DNA of 64,000 bases, taken from positions 2,239,089 through 2,303,088 of the forward strand of contig NZ_JAALDK010000001.1 of the NCBI RefSeq assembly GCF_013366925.1, read 5' to 3'. A program made the translations under genes and the position numbers. The stretch's first letter is position 1, and each line of letters opens with the position of its first letter. Under the pieces are notes generated by a model, which saw only the letters and a list, made by a program, of their open reading frames with translations, was not told the origin of the DNA and made no database searches. The DNA is from Paraburkholderia youngii (GTDB taxonomy: Bacteria; Pseudomonadota; Gammaproteobacteria; Burkholderiales; Burkholderiaceae). Below, in pieces: positions 17,307-25,897 of the stretch.

Positions 17307-17900
17307 ATGCGAATACTCGTTGTCGGTGCGACCGGCCTGCTCGGCTCGCACATCGTGAAGCTGCTGGCCACCGAGCATGACGTGGTCGGCGCAAGCCGCA
17401 AGGGCTCCGACCTGCACGTCGATCTGTCCGACAAACGCAGCATCGAAGCGATGTATGCGCAAGCCGGCAGCTTCGACGCGATCATCTGCGCGGCCGGCTC
17501 CGCGAAATTCGCGCCGCTCGCGGCGCTTGGCGACGAAGACTTTTCTTTTAGTCTTGCCAACAAACTGATGGGGCAGGTCAATGTTGTGCGCTGCGGCGTG
17601 GACCATGTGTCGCAAGGCGGCTCGTTCACACTGACGAGCGGCGTGCTCGCGCAACAGCCGATGGAAGGCAGCGCCGCGGTCAGCATCGTCAATGCGGGCG
17701 TCGAGGCGTTCGCGCGCTCGGCCGCGCTCGAGTTGCGCGGCAAAGCCCGCGTCAATGTGGTGAGCCCGGGGTGGGTCGCCGAAACGCTCGAATCGATGGG
17801 CCGAGATCCGTCGCAAGGGATACCGGCGGAAATCGTCGCACAAGCCTATAAACGCACCCTCGGTGGCAGCGCAAGCGGCGAAGTCGTCAGCGCATCGTAG
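17307..17900 (+). CDS. atypical short-chain dehydrogenase, copy 1
   Basis: A 197-residue Rossmann-fold protein with the NAD(P) motif VVGATGLLGSHI at the N-terminus and the SDR tail VNVVSPGWVAETLESMG. The usual YxxxK catalytic pair is absent: the aligned segment reads SIVNAGVEAFARSAALEL. The ATG at 17307 follows AGAGGAGG. A second gene at 33932-34537 is a paralogue with the same substitution. Members of this subfamily are known in proteobacteria as unnamed short-chain dehydrogenases. The substrate is unknown, and catalysis by the usual SDR mechanism is doubtful. Confidence 0.8.
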   Translation: MRILVVGATGLLGSHIVKLLATEHDVVGASRKGSDLHVDLSDKRSIEAMYAQAGSFDAIICAAGSAKFAPLAALGDEDFSFSLANKLMGQVNVVRCGVDHVSQGGSFTLTSGVLAQQPMEGSAAVSIVNAGVEAFARSAALELRGKARVNVVSPGWVAETLESMGRDPSQGIPAEIVAQAYKRTLGGSASGEVVSAS

Positions 17901-17955
17901 GCGCGACTGCGGTGCGTCCACTGCCTGGTTTTATTCATCACTTGCTTAGTCCAGT

Positions 17956-17990
17956 GCGCGGCGGCACAAGCCGCGCCGCGACCATTTTTT
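17956..17990 (+). terminator. probable terminator after the SDR gene
   Basis: GCGCGGC (17956-17962) pairs with GCCGCGC (17970-17976) around a 7-nt loop, with a run of six T at 17985-17990. The gap between stem and T-run makes it imperfect. Confidence 0.5.
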
Positions 17991-18001
17991 AACCCCCATT
18001 G

Positions 18002-18030
18002 CCGTCACGCAGTTGTCATCATTGCGACAC
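18002..18030 (+). promoter_or_regulatory. PHO-box-like direct repeats upstream of pit
   Basis: Three 7-mers spaced by exactly 4 nt read CCGTCAC-GCAG-TTGTCAT-CATT-GCGACAC, matching the 11-nt periodic CTGTCAT repeats bound by PhoB. The third repeat is weak. The site ends 52 nt before the Pit start codon, a normal place for PhoB activation. Confidence 0.65.
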
Positions 18031-18082
18031 GCAGCGAAAGCAGCATCGAATACTCTGCGACCACATTTTTGGGGCTCACGCC

Positions 18083-19669
18083 ATGCCGGAACTTTCGTAT
18101 CCGCAACCAGGCGCCGCCAGCGGCAAGGGCCGTAGCGCAGGCCTGGTGATTTTCGCCGGCCTGCTCATTGCGGGCGTCGTGTACTGCGGTGTTCATCTGA
18201 TAGACGATCTGCAGCCCGTGCGCGAAAGCTCGGTGCTGCCCTATCTGTTGCTCGGCGTCGCGCTGCTGATCGCGCTCGGTTTCGAGTTCGTCAACGGCTT
18301 TCACGATACGGCCAATGCGGTCGCCACCGTCATCTATACCCACTCGCTGACACCGAATATCGCGGTCGTCTGGTCCGGCGCATGGAATTTTCTCGGTGTG
18401 CTGTTGTCTAGCGGTGCGGTCGCCTTCGGCGTGCTGCAACTGCTGCGTGTCGAGCTGATCCTGCAGGTCGGCAGCAGCGCCGGGTTCTCGATGGTATTCG
18501 CGCTGCTGATCGCCGCGATCATCTGGAACCTCGGCACGTGGTCGCTGGGCCTGCCGTCTTCGAGCTCGCACACGCTGATCGGCTCGATCATCGGCGTAGG
18601 CCTGATGAATCAGATGATGCACGGTGCGAATGGCACCAGCGGCGTCGATTGGACTCAGGCGCTCGGCGTCGGCAAGTCGCTGCTGTTTTCGCCGATCGTG
18701 GGCTTTCTGCTCGCGGGCTTGCTGCTGCTGATCCTGAAGGCCGTCGTGCGGGTGCCCGCGCTGTATGCCGAGCCGAAAGGCAAGGAGCCGCCGCCGTTCT
18801 GGATTCGCTGCCTGCTGATTCTGACCTGCACGGGCGTGTCGTTCGCGCACGGCTCGAACGATGGCCAGAAAGGCATGGGCCTGATCATGCTGATCCTGAT
18901 CGGTACGGTGCCCACTGCGTACGCACTGAATCGAGCGGTCACGCCGGAGCAAACGCAGAACTTCGTCGCGGTCGCGCATCAAACCGCGGCGACGCTAGCG
19001 CGCTACACGCAGGGCGCGGCGCCTTCCGCGGATCCGCGCGCCGACGTCGAGGCCTTCGTGCGCACCCGTCAGTTGACACCCGCGACGCTGCCGGCGCTGC
19101 GGCAATTGACCGAGCAGATCGGCCGCCAGGTCGGCGAATTTGGCTCGATGGCCGCGCTGCCGCAAGGCATCGTCGATAACGTGCGCAACAACATGTATGT
19201 CACGTCCGAGGCGATCCGTCTGATGCAGAAGGCCAATCAGCCGCAGTTCTCGCCCGAGGACGCGAAGGTCATCGCCAACTTTAGAAAGCAGATCGATCAC
19301 GCGACCAAGTTCATTCCGCCGTGGGTCAAGGTGGCGGTCGCGATCGCACTGGGTCTCGGCACGATGGTCGGCTGGAAGCGCATCGTCGTCACGGTGGGCG
19401 AGAAGATCGGCAAACAGCATCTGACGTACGGCCAGGGCGCGTCGGCTGAACTCGTCGCGATGGTCACGATCGGTGCCGCCGACGTCTACGGTCTGCCGGT
19501 GTCGACGACCCACGTGCTCTCTTCCGGCGTGGCCGGCACGATGGCGGCCAACGGTTCGGGCCTGCAATGGGCCACCGTGCGCAGCCTGATCCTCGCATGG
19601 GTGCTGACGCTGCCCGCGTCGATCGCGCTCGCGGGCGGGTTGTACTGGGTGTTCCGTTCGGTGTTCTGA
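18083..19669 (+). CDS. PiT-family inorganic phosphate transporter
   Basis: A 528-residue inner-membrane symporter. Both PiT signature repeats are present: ALGFEFVNGFHDTANAVATV near residue 70 and the second in the C-terminal half, VYGLPVSTTHVLSSGVAGT; the first half also has GLPSSSSHTLIGSIIG. A soluble insertion of about 120 residues (roughly 290-420, including ADVEAFVRTRQLTP) splits the two halves. Start ATG at 18083 is chosen because upstream in-frame codons overlap the PHO-box region. It takes up phosphate with protons or sodium. The PHO box predicts induction under phosphate starvation. Confidence 0.93.
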   Translation: MPELSYPQPGAASGKGRSAGLVIFAGLLIAGVVYCGVHLIDDLQPVRESSVLPYLLLGVALLIALGFEFVNGFHDTANAVATVIYTHSLTPNIAVVWSGAWNFLGVLLSSGAVAFGVLQLLRVELILQVGSSAGFSMVFALLIAAIIWNLGTWSLGLPSSSSHTLIGSIIGVGLMNQMMHGANGTSGVDWTQALGVGKSLLFSPIVGFLLAGLLLLILKAVVRVPALYAEPKGKEPPPFWIRCLLILTCTGVSFAHGSNDGQKGMGLIMLILIGTVPTAYALNRAVTPEQTQNFVAVAHQTAATLARYTQGAAPSADPRADVEAFVRTRQLTPATLPALRQLTEQIGRQVGEFGSMAALPQGIVDNVRNNMYVTSEAIRLMQKANQPQFSPEDAKVIANFRKQIDHATKFIPPWVKVAVAIALGLGTMVGWKRIVVTVGEKIGKQHLTYGQGASAELVAMVTIGAADVYGLPVSTTHVLSSGVAGTMAANGSGLQWATVRSLILAWVLTLPASIALAGGLYWVFRSVF

Positions 19670-19701
19670 GTTCGCCGATCTGGCGGAACCCATCCAGCAC
19701 G

Positions 19702-19740
19702 AAAAAAAGCGCGATACGTTCTATACGTACCGCGCTTTTT
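19702..19740. terminator. bidirectional terminator between pit and ppk2
   Basis: A near-perfect inverted repeat, AAAAAGCGCGATACGT against ACGTACCGCGCTTTTT with one mismatch and a short loop, flanked by A and T runs. It serves the two convergent genes. Confidence 0.85.
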
Positions 19741-19771
19741 CGTTGGCCCGCTAGTCCATACGATCCGCTTT

Positions 19772-20698
19772 TTAGTACACCTCGGGCACGATCATCGCGT
19801 CGGGCACCGGCTGGCGGCTATAGTCTTCGTGATAGACGCGCGACGGCAATTCGATGTGCGGGTGCTCGATCTCGTGATATGGCACCTGGCTCAGCAGATG
19901 GTGAATGCAGTTCAGGCGCGCGCGCTTCTTGTCGACGGCCTGCACGACCCACCACGGCGCCTCGGGGATATGCGAGCGCTGCAGCATCACTTCTTTCGCC
20001 TGCGTATACGCTTCCCAGCGGCGCCGGCTTTCCAGATCCATCGGACTCAGCTTCCACTGCTTCAGCGGATCGTGAATGCGGTTCTGGAAGCGCAGTTCCT
20101 GCTCTTCGTCGGTGATCGAGAACCAGTACTTGAGGATCTGCACGCCGCTGCGCACCAGCATCTTTTCGAACTCCGGCACCGAGCGGAAAAACTCTTCGTA
20201 TTCCTCGTCGGTGCAGAAGTTCATCACGCGCTCGACGCCCGCGCGGTTGTACCAGCTGCGATCGAATAGCACCATCTCGCCGCCCGCCGGCAGATGCGAT
20301 ACATAGCGCTGAAAATACCATTGCGTGCGCTCGCGATTATTCGGCGCGGGCAATGCTGCCACGCGGCACACGCGCGGATTGAGGCGCTGCGTGATGCGCT
20401 TGATCGCGCCGCCCTTGCCCGCCGCATCGCGCCCCTCGAAGATCACGACGAGCCGATGTCCGGTCGCGACGATCCAGTCCTGCAGCTTGACCAGTTCCCC
20501 CTGCAGCCGGAACAGTTCACGGAAGTACTGCCTGCGCGCCTCGCGATGCTCGGGCGTAAATCCGGCCGGCCCGTCGATGATGCGGTCGTCGACCTCCATT
20601 TCGAGTTCTTCGTCGTAGGCATCGATGAGGTCTTCCTCGAAACGGCGTTGCCGCTCCGCCATCAATTCGAAATCGGGTCTCGGGTCCGGCTCTTTCAT
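19772..20698 (-). CDS. ppk2: polyphosphate kinase 2
   Basis: A 308-residue PPK2-family enzyme, which uses polyphosphate to phosphorylate nucleotides. Walker A is EGRDAAGKGGAIKR (about 88-101) and Walker B is MVLFDRSWYNR (Asp146); the lid segment PAPNNRERTQWYFQRYV is intact. Length and a single domain suggest the class I (NDP-phosphorylating) type, but the class cannot be proved by eye. It converges with pit across a shared terminator, and the CHAD gene is 2.7 kb away. Confidence 0.93.
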   Translation of the reverse strand: MKEPDPRPDFELMAERQRRFEEDLIDAYDEELEMEVDDRIIDGPAGFTPEHREARRQYFRELFRLQGELVKLQDWIVATGHRLVVIFEGRDAAGKGGAIKRITQRLNPRVCRVAALPAPNNRERTQWYFQRYVSHLPAGGEMVLFDRSWYNRAGVERVMNFCTDEEYEEFFRSVPEFEKMLVRSGVQILKYWFSITDEEQELRFQNRIHDPLKQWKLSPMDLESRRRWEAYTQAKEVMLQRSHIPEAPWWVVQAVDKKRARLNCIHHLLSQVPYHEIEHPHIELPSRVYHEDYSRQPVPDAMIVPEVY

Positions 20699-20861
20699 TG
20701 CGGCTCTCCTCGCAACAGGAATGGGATGGCGCGCGGCGGCTAGCGCGACGCGGTCGCGTTCGATTATCGAAGCGCGAGGTGTCAGCCGTGTTACCGCGTG
20801 GGCGGCCGCTGCGGATGCGTGGAAACACCCATGATAGCGAGTTTTGCCTGGGCTGCCGCCG

Positions 20862-21260
20862 CTAGTGCAGCGGCCGCGCGAAGCTCAATTCGTGGCCGTC
20901 CGGATCGGTGATATGAAAATAGCGTTCGCCCCACGGCGCATCCGCCGGCGCGAGCGACGGCTGCAAGCCCGCGGCCAGCGCCTTGGCATAGATCGCGTCG
21001 ACGTCCGACACGTAGATGATCACGCGCCCCCACCAGTTGACCGGCGCGCGCGCATCGGCGATCAGGTTCAGATACGAGCTGCCGAACGCGAACGACGTGA
21101 AGGCCTCGCGCGGACCGCCGTATTTGAGCGGGAAGCCGAGCGCTTCGTAGAAGGCGACGGCGCGCTGCATGTCGCTGGTGGCGAGCGTGATTGCGCTCAG
21201 AGACTCGATGCGTGGTTCCGGCTGCGGAGGTTGCGGCGCTGAAGGGGTAGATGCGGACAT
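20862..21260 (-). CDS. VOC-family (glyoxalase-like) protein
   Basis: A 132-residue protein with the paired beta-alpha-beta-beta-beta layout of the vicinal oxygen chelate fold: ITLATSDMQRAVAFYEALGF in the first half, then GRVIIYVSDVDAIYAKALAAG and RYFHITDPDGHELSFARP in the second. The final glutamate in GHELSF is a usual metal ligand. The start MSASTPSAP is chosen; a longer upstream frame runs through a GAGC repeat and looks non-coding. Substrate unknown. It is divergent from the protease gene. Confidence 0.82.
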   Translation of the reverse strand: MSASTPSAPQPPQPEPRIESLSAITLATSDMQRAVAFYEALGFPLKYGGPREAFTSFAFGSSYLNLIADARAPVNWWGRVIIYVSDVDAIYAKALAAGLQPSLAPADAPWGERYFHITDPDGHELSFARPLH

Positions 21261-21280
21261 GAAGGGGGTCTCCGTGGCGC

Positions 21281-21300
21281 GAGCGAGCGAGCGAGCGAGC
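21281..21300. repeat. five tandem GAGC units
   Basis: Bases 21281-21300 are (GAGC)x5, continued by GGCGAGCGAC, in the gap between the VOC gene and the protease gene. Tetranucleotide tracts can slip, but this one is short and lies outside both reading frames. Confidence 0.8.
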
Positions 21301-21448
21301 GGCGAGCGACGGCCCGCCCCGGAAAGTGTCTCACACGCGCTGGCCGCCAGTGCGGCACTCCGGACGACCCCGGGCGCCCCGCCCCAGACGCCCTTGAAAA
21401 CCCGCGCGACGCCCCGCATCTCGCAGCCCGTCTATCCGGAGCATCGTT

Positions 21449-22498
21449 ATGGGAAGCCGTCCACGCTTCATCGATGACCTGTCGAGCGCCGCATCCGACG
21501 CCCCCGGGCCCCAATCCACCGAGCTTTTGACCGCCGACGACGACGCACTGCTCGACGCCTACTCCCGCACCGTGATCGGCGCACTGGAGCGCGTGCAGCA
21601 GGCGGTCGCGTTTATCGCCGTCGAGCGCCGGCTGCCCGGCGACGCGTCCGCGCATGGTCGCGGCGCGCGCGGCGGCACCGGCTCGGGCTTTCTGTTCACG
21701 CCCGACGGCTACCTGTTGACCAATAGCCACGTCGTGCATGGCGCGACGCATATCCAGGTGACGCTGGCCGACGGCGCGAAGTTCGACGCCGATCTGGTCG
21801 GCGACGATCCAGGCAGCGATCTCGCGGTGCTGCGCATCGGTTCGCCGGAGCCGCTGCCGCATGTCGAACTCGGCGAATCGTCGAAGCTGCGCGTCGGGCA
21901 GATCGCCATTGCGGTCGGCAACCCGCTCGGGCTGCAGCAGACCGTGACGACCGGCGTCGTTTCGGCGCTGGGCCGGTCGCTGCGCTCGAACTCCGGCCGC
22001 ATGATCTACGACGTGATCCAGACCGACGCGGCGTTGAATCCGGGCAACTCGGGCGGACCGCTGATCAATTCGGCGGGTCAGGTGATCGGCGTGAATACCG
22101 CGATCATTCCTGGCGCGCAGGCCATCTGTTTCGCGACCGCGATCGATACCGCGAAGTGGGTCATCATGCAGATCTTCGCGCATGGCCGCGTGCGACGCGC
22201 GTATATCGGCGTGGCCGGCACGACGACGCCGCTGTCGCGGCGTGTGCAGCGCTACTTTGGCCTCGGCACGCAAAGCGGCGTGCACGTCATGGAGATCGTC
22301 AAAGGCAGTCCGGCCGCGCTCGGCGGCTTGCGCACCGACGACACGATCGTCGCGATCGACATGCAGCCGGTGCAGGATGTGGATGGTCTGCAACGCACGC
22401 TCGATGCTTCGCGTATCGACAAGCCGGTCAGCGTGACGGTGTTGCGCGGCGCGCAGCGGCTGGAGTTGACGGTGACGCCAGTTGAGCAGGCGGGGTAA
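21449..22498 (+). CDS. HtrA/DegP-like S1C serine protease with PDZ domain
   Basis: A 349-residue protein. The catalytic triad is complete: His in LTNSHVVHG, Asp in GSDLAVLRIG, Ser in LNPGNSGGPL. A single C-terminal PDZ domain follows (HVMEIVKGSPAALGGLRTDDTIVAID). No signal peptide or N-terminal membrane helix is visible, unlike DegP or DegS, so it is probably cytoplasmic or leaves by another route. The residues before the triad (SRTVIGALERVQQAVAFI) are helical. Likely a protein quality-control protease; substrates unknown. Confidence 0.9.
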   Translation: MGSRPRFIDDLSSAASDAPGPQSTELLTADDDALLDAYSRTVIGALERVQQAVAFIAVERRLPGDASAHGRGARGGTGSGFLFTPDGYLLTNSHVVHGATHIQVTLADGAKFDADLVGDDPGSDLAVLRIGSPEPLPHVELGESSKLRVGQIAIAVGNPLGLQQTVTTGVVSALGRSLRSNSGRMIYDVIQTDAALNPGNSGGPLINSAGQVIGVNTAIIPGAQAICFATAIDTAKWVIMQIFAHGRVRRAYIGVAGTTTPLSRRVQRYFGLGTQSGVHVMEIVKGSPAALGGLRTDDTIVAIDMQPVQDVDGLQRTLDASRIDKPVSVTVLRGAQRLELTVTPVEQAG

Positions 22499-22521
22499 GA
22501 AGACTGCGCCCGTATCTTGAC

Positions 22522-23931
22522 TTACGCGCGCCCGCGGCTGCCGCGCGCGATCTCATCACCCGCGTCTCGCGGCAGCCGGCGGGTAATCGGAATCGACAGG
22601 CACGAGAACAGACCGACGACCAGAAACGCCGGCCAGAAATCGGAGAACACGATGTTCGGATGCCCTTGCAGACGATGCGAAATCAGCAGCACGATGCCCG
22701 AGATCGTCACGCCGAGGCCCAGCGACATCTGCTGGATCACGCTCGCAACACTCGTTGCGCGGCCGACGTCGCTGCTCGGAATATCCGCGTAGGCCAGCGT
22801 ATTGAGCGACGTGAATTGCAGCGAGGGAAAGAAGCCGCCCACCAGCACGATGCACCAGATCACCCAATGCGGCGTGCCGGGAAAGAACAACCCGTACACG
22901 GCGATCGCAAGACCCGCGCACCCGGCGTTGACCATCAGCACCGTACGAAAGCCGAAGCGTTCGAGAATGCGCGACGCCACTGTCTTCATGAAGATCGAGC
23001 CGAACGCGGACGCGCAGGTGATCGCGCCGGCTCTGAACGCGGTCATGCCGAGCCCTTCCTGCAACGCGAGCGGCAACAGGAACGGCACCGCGCCAAGACC
23101 GATACGAAACAGCGAACCGCCGATCACGCTCGCATGAAAACTCGGAATGCGCAGCAAACGCAGATCGAGCACCGGCAGCGCGACGCGGCTTGCGTACAGC
23201 ACATAAAGCAGCAGCAGCACGATGCCGGTCACGCACATGCCGACCGATTCTCCCGTCGACACCAGTTCGCCGCCGACGAGCGAGAGCCCGAGCATGAACA
23301 ACGACGCGCCACTTGCCGACAGCACGAAGCCAAGCCAGTCGAGCGGGCCTGGATGCGGCTCGCGCGTGTTGGCGATGTACTTGTTGGTGAGCCAGATGCC
23401 GAGCAGACCGATCGGAACATTGATCACGAAGATCAGACGCCAGTGCAGATAGGTCGTGATAAAGCCGCCGAGCGGCGGCCCGACCACCGGCCCGAGCAAC
23501 GCCGGCACCGTTAGATAGTTCATCGCGCGAATGAACTCCGACTTCGGCAGCGAACGGAAGATGATGATGCGCCCCACCGGCACCATCAGCGCGCCGCCGA
23601 TGCCCTGCACGAAGCGCGCAAGTACGAAGGTATCGAGCGAAGTGGAGGCCGCGCACAGCAGCGAGCCCGCCATGAAGATGCCGATCGCGGTTCGGAACAC
23701 GGTGCGCGAACCGAAGCGGTCGGCGACCCAGCCGCAGATCGGGATAAAAACGCCGAGGCCGATCACATACGCGGTAACCGCAAGCTTCAGCGTGATCGGA
23801 TCATGACCGAGGTCGCGCGCCAGAACCGGCAGCGACGTCACGATGACCGTGCCGTCCACGTTTTCCATGAACATCGCGCACGCGACGATCAGCGGAACGA
23901 TGAAAGCGCCTAAAGCGAGCAGCATTGTCAT
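22522..23931 (-). CDS. MFS transporter, DHA2 (14-helix drug:proton antiporter) type
   Basis: A 469-residue membrane protein with about 14 hydrophobic segments. Motif A is recognisable in GWVADRFGSRTVFR, motif C in LLGPVVGPPLGGFI, and a first-helix ENVDGTVIVTSLP stretch is typical of EmrB/QacA-type exporters. Residues WRLIFVINVPIGLLGI are also a DHA2 signature. It stands alone, convergent with the protease gene, without an EmrA-like adaptor or a regulator next door. The exported compound cannot be predicted. Confidence 0.9.
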   Translation of the reverse strand: MTMLLALGAFIVPLIVACAMFMENVDGTVIVTSLPVLARDLGHDPITLKLAVTAYVIGLGVFIPICGWVADRFGSRTVFRTAIGIFMAGSLLCAASTSLDTFVLARFVQGIGGALMVPVGRIIIFRSLPKSEFIRAMNYLTVPALLGPVVGPPLGGFITTYLHWRLIFVINVPIGLLGIWLTNKYIANTREPHPGPLDWLGFVLSASGASLFMLGLSLVGGELVSTGESVGMCVTGIVLLLLYVLYASRVALPVLDLRLLRIPSFHASVIGGSLFRIGLGAVPFLLPLALQEGLGMTAFRAGAITCASAFGSIFMKTVASRILERFGFRTVLMVNAGCAGLAIAVYGLFFPGTPHWVIWCIVLVGGFFPSLQFTSLNTLAYADIPSSDVGRATSVASVIQQMSLGLGVTISGIVLLISHRLQGHPNIVFSDFWPAFLVVGLFSCLSIPITRRLPRDAGDEIARGSRGRA

Positions 23932-24051
23932 GGCGACGGGCGGCCCGCCATCAATGGAAAGTGCCGATTATGGCATTGCGGCGGCAACAAATGTTGTCGC
24001 GCGAGGGGTTTTGCCGCGCGCCGTCATGCGTGCTGACGCGCGGCGGACGCT

Positions 24052-24816
24052 TTAGCGCGATGCGCTGACGAGCGGCTGCAACTGCGGCAGGATTTCGTTG
24101 GCCGCGCGCGCGACGTCGTTCGGGAAGTCGATCTCGATCCACGGCGCGCCGGTCACGTCGGCCGTGTCGAATACCTGGCTGCGCTCGAGCAGCAGGTCGC
24201 GCACCGCCTCTTCGTGCGGCATGTTCGCACGGCCGCTGTCGATATAGCCCGCGACGATCTGGGTAAAGCGTCGCGCGGTTTCCTCGCGGAAGCGGAAGAA
24301 GCCGACCGACTCCCCGATCGTGTCGAACTCCAGATTGACCGCGAGCTGCTTGCGCAACTCGACCGGCACGCCGTCCTTCAGGCATAGCTTGACCGGCTCG
24401 TCGCCCGCTTCGAAATCGCGGTCGATCAGCAGTCGGTTGACCGACTCGCCCGCCACCAGCGCGTTCAGGATGCGCTCGTCGTACAGCACGTCGGCGTCCA
24501 TCAGCAGCACGTCGCCGCCGCGCGTCAACGAGTCGGCAACGGTATGCACGGTCAGCACGCTGCCCAGATCGAAACGCGGATTGAGCACGGTCTCGATCTT
24601 ATGCGGCCAGTTGATGCGCGCGAGTTCCGCCTGCACGGATTGCGGCTGGAAACCGAGCGCGAGCACGACGTCGGTCACGCCGGCGGTTTCGAGCATCTGC
24701 AGATGCCGTTCGAGCAGGCTCATGCCGTCGAACTGCAACAGGCATTTCGGAAACTGGGCTTGCGGCGGCTGCTGGAGACGCAGGCCGAGGCCCGCTGCGA
24801 GAATGATGGCGCGCAT
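24052..24816 (-). CDS. nucleotidyltransferase (sugar- or alcohol-phosphate cytidylyl/uridylyltransferase type)
   Basis: A 254-residue NTP_transferase-fold protein. The nucleotide-binding loop is MRAIILAAGLGLRL with the lysine of QFPKCLLQFD at residue 24, and the metal-binding pair is in LLMDADVLYD (Asp107, Asp109). It is shorter than glucose-1-phosphate uridylyltransferases and resembles the LicC-like or phosphonate-cytidylyltransferase branch. The start is the ATG at 24816, since upstream in-frame sequence is the tail of the preceding gene in another frame. It is the last gene of the operon. The likely job is making CDP-X or a similar activated head group. Confidence 0.8.
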   Translation of the reverse strand: MRAIILAAGLGLRLQQPPQAQFPKCLLQFDGMSLLERHLQMLETAGVTDVVLALGFQPQSVQAELARINWPHKIETVLNPRFDLGSVLTVHTVADSLTRGGDVLLMDADVLYDERILNALVAGESVNRLLIDRDFEAGDEPVKLCLKDGVPVELRKQLAVNLEFDTIGESVGFFRFREETARRFTQIVAGYIDSGRANMPHEEAVRDLLLERSQVFDTADVTGAPWIEIDFPNDVARAANEILPQLQPLVSASR

Positions 24817-24844
24817 GCGCGGTCCTTTGAAAAAAGTACGGAGG

Positions 24845-25897
24845 TCAATCGGCAACCGGCATACGCCGCGGGGCGCGCCGACGTTGCCAGCTTCGTTCGC
24901 TGAAGTGCAATACCAGCAGGCCCGGCAGGCCCAGCAGCATTTCACGCGCACGCTTGGCGAGCGACAACGCCAGCGCCGCGTCGGGCGGCAAACCCACCAG
25001 CGGCGCGAGCAGCAGATAGCCGCCCTCCTGCATGCCGAGCGAGCCCGGAATCATGAAGGCCGCGCCGCGAATCGCCTGGCCGATGCTCTCCAGCAGCAGC
25101 GCGTCGACCCAGCCGACCGGATGGCCGAGAAAACGCAGCGCGAGCCATACCTCGGCCGTGCCGACGACCCAGCCGACGAGGCTCAGCGCAAAGCTCGCCG
25201 CCACGCGGCCGCGCTCGCGGTACAGCGACTGCACGGCGGCATCGACGGCTTCAGCGCGCGTCATCAGAGACGACCAGTCGCGCTTGCCGAACACCTTCGA
25301 CACCACGCCGAGCAGACGCCCGAACAGGCCGCGCCGCTGCGCGAAGTAGAACCCGGCGATCAGCGCCCCGAGCACGCAGGTCGCGATCAGCGTTGCGGTT
25401 CGCAGGTCGTGCAGCGTGCCGTGCGCGGCATACGCGCCGAACATCGCGAGGCCGCCGAGCGCGAACACGATTTGTGCGAGCGCCTGCCACGTCGTGCTGA
25501 CGGTGATCGCGGCGGCCGCGTCGCGCAGCAGCATGCCGCGCTGCGACAGTTGCCGCACCATCACCACCGGACCGCCGATCTGTCCAGCGGGCAGCAGGCT
25601 ATTCACCGATTCGCCGATCCAGCGCGCGGACAGCGCATCGCGCAGCGAGAGTCCGGCTCCCGCGCGGCTTGCTGGACCTTCATGCGCGCCGTCACGCGAC
25701 GGGTGGCCGCGCTTGAACAGCACCGCGATCGCAGCCGCATCGATCACGAGCGGCACCACGTGGAACGCGGCGACGACCGCAAGCCCCCAGCCGGCTGCGA
25801 GCAAGGTGGACGCCACCGAGCCGAAGCCCTGCCACGCGAGCAGGCCGACGAACAGCGCCGAGCCGATCGACAGCAGAAGCAGCGCCGCGCGACTCAT
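24845..25897 (-). CDS. lysylphosphatidylglycerol-synthase-type membrane protein (UPF0104, flippase-like)
   Basis: A 350-residue polytopic membrane protein with about eight helices. Recognisable blocks are LSARWIGESVNSLLPAGQIGG and the C-terminal MIPGSLGMQEGGYLLLAPLVG, both characteristic of the LPG_synthase_TM/UPF0104 fold found in MprF flippase domains and in AglD- and HpnL-like proteins. There is no aminoacyl-transferase domain. The ATG overlaps the oxygenase stop by four bases (25894-25897), and 28 nt separate its stop from the nucleotidyltransferase. A lipid-moving role is inferred from family and context. Confidence 0.82.
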   Translation of the reverse strand: MSRAALLLLSIGSALFVGLLAWQGFGSVASTLLAAGWGLAVVAAFHVVPLVIDAAAIAVLFKRGHPSRDGAHEGPASRAGAGLSLRDALSARWIGESVNSLLPAGQIGGPVVMVRQLSQRGMLLRDAAAAITVSTTWQALAQIVFALGGLAMFGAYAAHGTLHDLRTATLIATCVLGALIAGFYFAQRRGLFGRLLGVVSKVFGKRDWSSLMTRAEAVDAAVQSLYRERGRVAASFALSLVGWVVGTAEVWLALRFLGHPVGWVDALLLESIGQAIRGAAFMIPGSLGMQEGGYLLLAPLVGLPPDAALALSLAKRAREMLLGLPGLLVLHFSERSWQRRRAPRRMPVAD

